Assembly: GCA_014084085.1 (NCBI GenBank)
Contig: NPFB01000074.1
Location: 287,563 to 351,562, forward strand
DNA from: Hondaea fermentalgiana
Taxonomy: Eukaryota; Sar; Bigyra; Thraustochytrida; Thraustochytriidae
Direction of reading: 5' to 3'
Length of the DNA stretch: 64,000 nucleotides
This document shows positions 63,091 to 64,000 of this stretch, one piece after another. The first letter of the stretch is position 1, and the number at the start of each line of letters is the position of its first letter. A program made the translations under genes and the position numbers. Under the pieces are notes generated by a model. It had not been told where the DNA came from. It was given only the letters and a program-made list of their open reading frames with translations, and ran no database searches.

Positions 63091-64000
63091 GATAGACTGA
63101 TGTGAAGAGGCCCAACTCCAATTGAGTTCTCTGAACACTTCAGTATTTCGCCAAGCTTCGTGAAAAGTGAGTGCATGTGTGACCCGTTTTCGTTCCGTTT
63201 TGTTGCGTTTGAGACCAATGTGTTGCCCACTTTAGAAAGCTGTTGTAGTTCCTGATGTGCTCGCGAGTCCACTTCATCTCATCCTGCTGCTCCTGAAAGT
63301 TAGTCATCTCTTTTCAAAGCCGTCTGTTCTAGTTTATATTGGCATGGTTCTTGAGTTGAATCTCTCGCAACTCTGCATCCACCATTTGTCGTACAGATTC
63401 AAATATGTCAATCCCAGCTTTCTTCTCACCTTCTCATTCTCTTTGCTCAACTTGAGTGTTTTCAATCTGAGCTTATCTTCGAGCGTCTGATTTGCTGACA
63501 TGCGCTTTGGGGAATGGGCCAAAACATTGTCAGAAGCAGGAGTTGACCATGGTCCTCGCCCTGACAGATTGGTGTGCTCTCTGCTTGTGTTCTCGAACAC
63601 ATTTTTCTATAAAGGGGTCTCTCGGCACCCAAAGTCCGTAGCCAATTGCTCGCTCGATGGCCCGAAGCGAGAAAGAGATTTTTCCGGAGAAACAGCGGAC
63701 CCATCCATTCATCCATCTGGAGAGCCCGGTTTGCAGAAAGAATGTCCTACGCGATGATGTGCACGAGCTCCCGCAAAGACAAAAATGAGCGATTTGTATC
63801 GTCACGAAAGTGTTCTTGTCATTCGCTCGCAGTCGCGCTCACTTCAAGTCGGGCCCTGCGCCCCTGCTGCCCCGCTGCGCACGGAGACCAACCTGAAAGG
63901 GAAGGAGGCCTGGCTACTCTGCCAAGGGTTCATAGAACAGAAGCAGCCAGTAGAGAAGCAAGAAGCAGACACGACGACGATAACAAACGTGGAACGACAA
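63091..64000. other. Right end of the window, no firm gene
   Basis: Lower GC than the flanking TALE 5' region. Only the tentative minus-strand exons described at 63139-63900 are of interest; nothing reaches the window edge as a clear gene. Confidence 0.45.
63139..63900 (-). other. Possible exons of a spliced gene on the minus strand
   Basis: In an AT-richer stretch, a short open piece ending at 63430 reads QTLEDKLRLKTLKLSKENEK and stops at a GTGAGA donor. A 137-nt candidate intron ends with GACTAAC and TTTCAG (acceptor at 63293), the same branch-acceptor style as the three sure introns. The next piece from 63292 reads EQQDEMKWTREHIRNYNSFL in phase. Both parts look like one coiled coil, somewhat like ciliary CCDC42/DUF4200 helices. 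Upstream exons would lie at 63530-63900, where an acceptor (CCCTTTCAG, exon from 63890) and a GTGAGC donor are seen, but no continuous model can be built. It may also be a decayed copy or chance. Confidence 0.22.

Noticed and set aside
62296..63138. Minus-strand frame of 280 codons upstream of the TALE gene
   Set aside because: No domain, mixed low-complexity ends, and it overlaps the same biased tract.
1..64000. Transposon, viral or prokaryotic island
   Set aside because: I saw no transposase, integrase, reverse transcriptase or long terminal repeats, and gene style is even across the window.

Overview
The window is nuclear eukaryotic DNA carrying about 27 protein-coding genes on both strands. 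All three standard stop codons end conserved genes (TAG in RPC3, TAA in eL15, TGA in the ArfGAP), so the standard code is used. Most genes are single-exon; three have one short intron each, with GTACGT or GTAGGT donors and CTAAC branch sites. Flanks are GC-rich and full of tetranucleotide repeats, and one 100-N scaffold gap is present (31527-31626). Intron-poor compact genes, an EGF-type secreted protein, ciliary-type and tubulin-ligase-like genes, and a TALE homeobox gene fit a heterotrophic stramenopile. My best guess is a thraustochytrid (Labyrinthulomycete), but this is inference from style and not a match. There are no viral, plasmid or transposon genes, no CRISPR, and I found no rRNA or tRNA gene.

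Layout, left: the 3' part of an acidic protein, RNA polymerase III subunit RPC3 (spliced), a secreted EGF-like protein, a 2.4 kb gene-free stretch, AP-3 sigma, an IML2/TTC39-like protein fused to a GOLD domain, pyrroline-5-carboxylate reductase (spliced), a secreted sialate O-acetylesterase-like enzyme, a Rolling stone/AIG1-like membrane protein and a SulP-STAS-CNBD transporter.

Middle: a mitochondrial protein with a possible Tim44-like fold, a TTL-domain ligase, an EF-hand CorA Mg2+ transporter, a divergent kinase with MRD instead of HRD, ribosomal protein eL15, a 2.4 kb gap-containing spacer, an F-box-like/alpha-solenoid protein, ALG7 (DPAGT1), RBM22/Ecm2, a type II membrane protein and an FBF1-like coiled-coil protein.

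Right: RPB9 (spliced, 29-nt first exon), an alpha/beta hydrolase, ArfGAP2/3 (Glo3), a MESD-family ER chaperone ending KTEL, a disordered protein, an RGS plus F-BAR-like protein, a Reb1/TTF1-like Myb protein, a tandem-TALE-homeodomain polyQ protein and a gene-poor right end with a possible spliced gene on the minus strand.

The genes do not form one pathway. Several serve the secretory and endosomal system (AP-3 sigma, ALG7, ArfGAP2/3, MESD), and others serve transcription or splicing (RPC3, RPB9, RBM22, Myb, TALE). Convergent neighbours are tightly packed (146-295 bp between stops), while divergent pairs share 0.6-1.1 kb 5' regions. The most unusual items are the RGS/F-BAR fusion, the double TALE homeodomain, the IML2-GOLD fusion, an RBM22 that lacks several zinc ligands, a MESD homologue in a protist, and repeated noncoding signals: tetramer repeats ending about 67-98 bp before several start codons, and TAGGCCTA palindromes.
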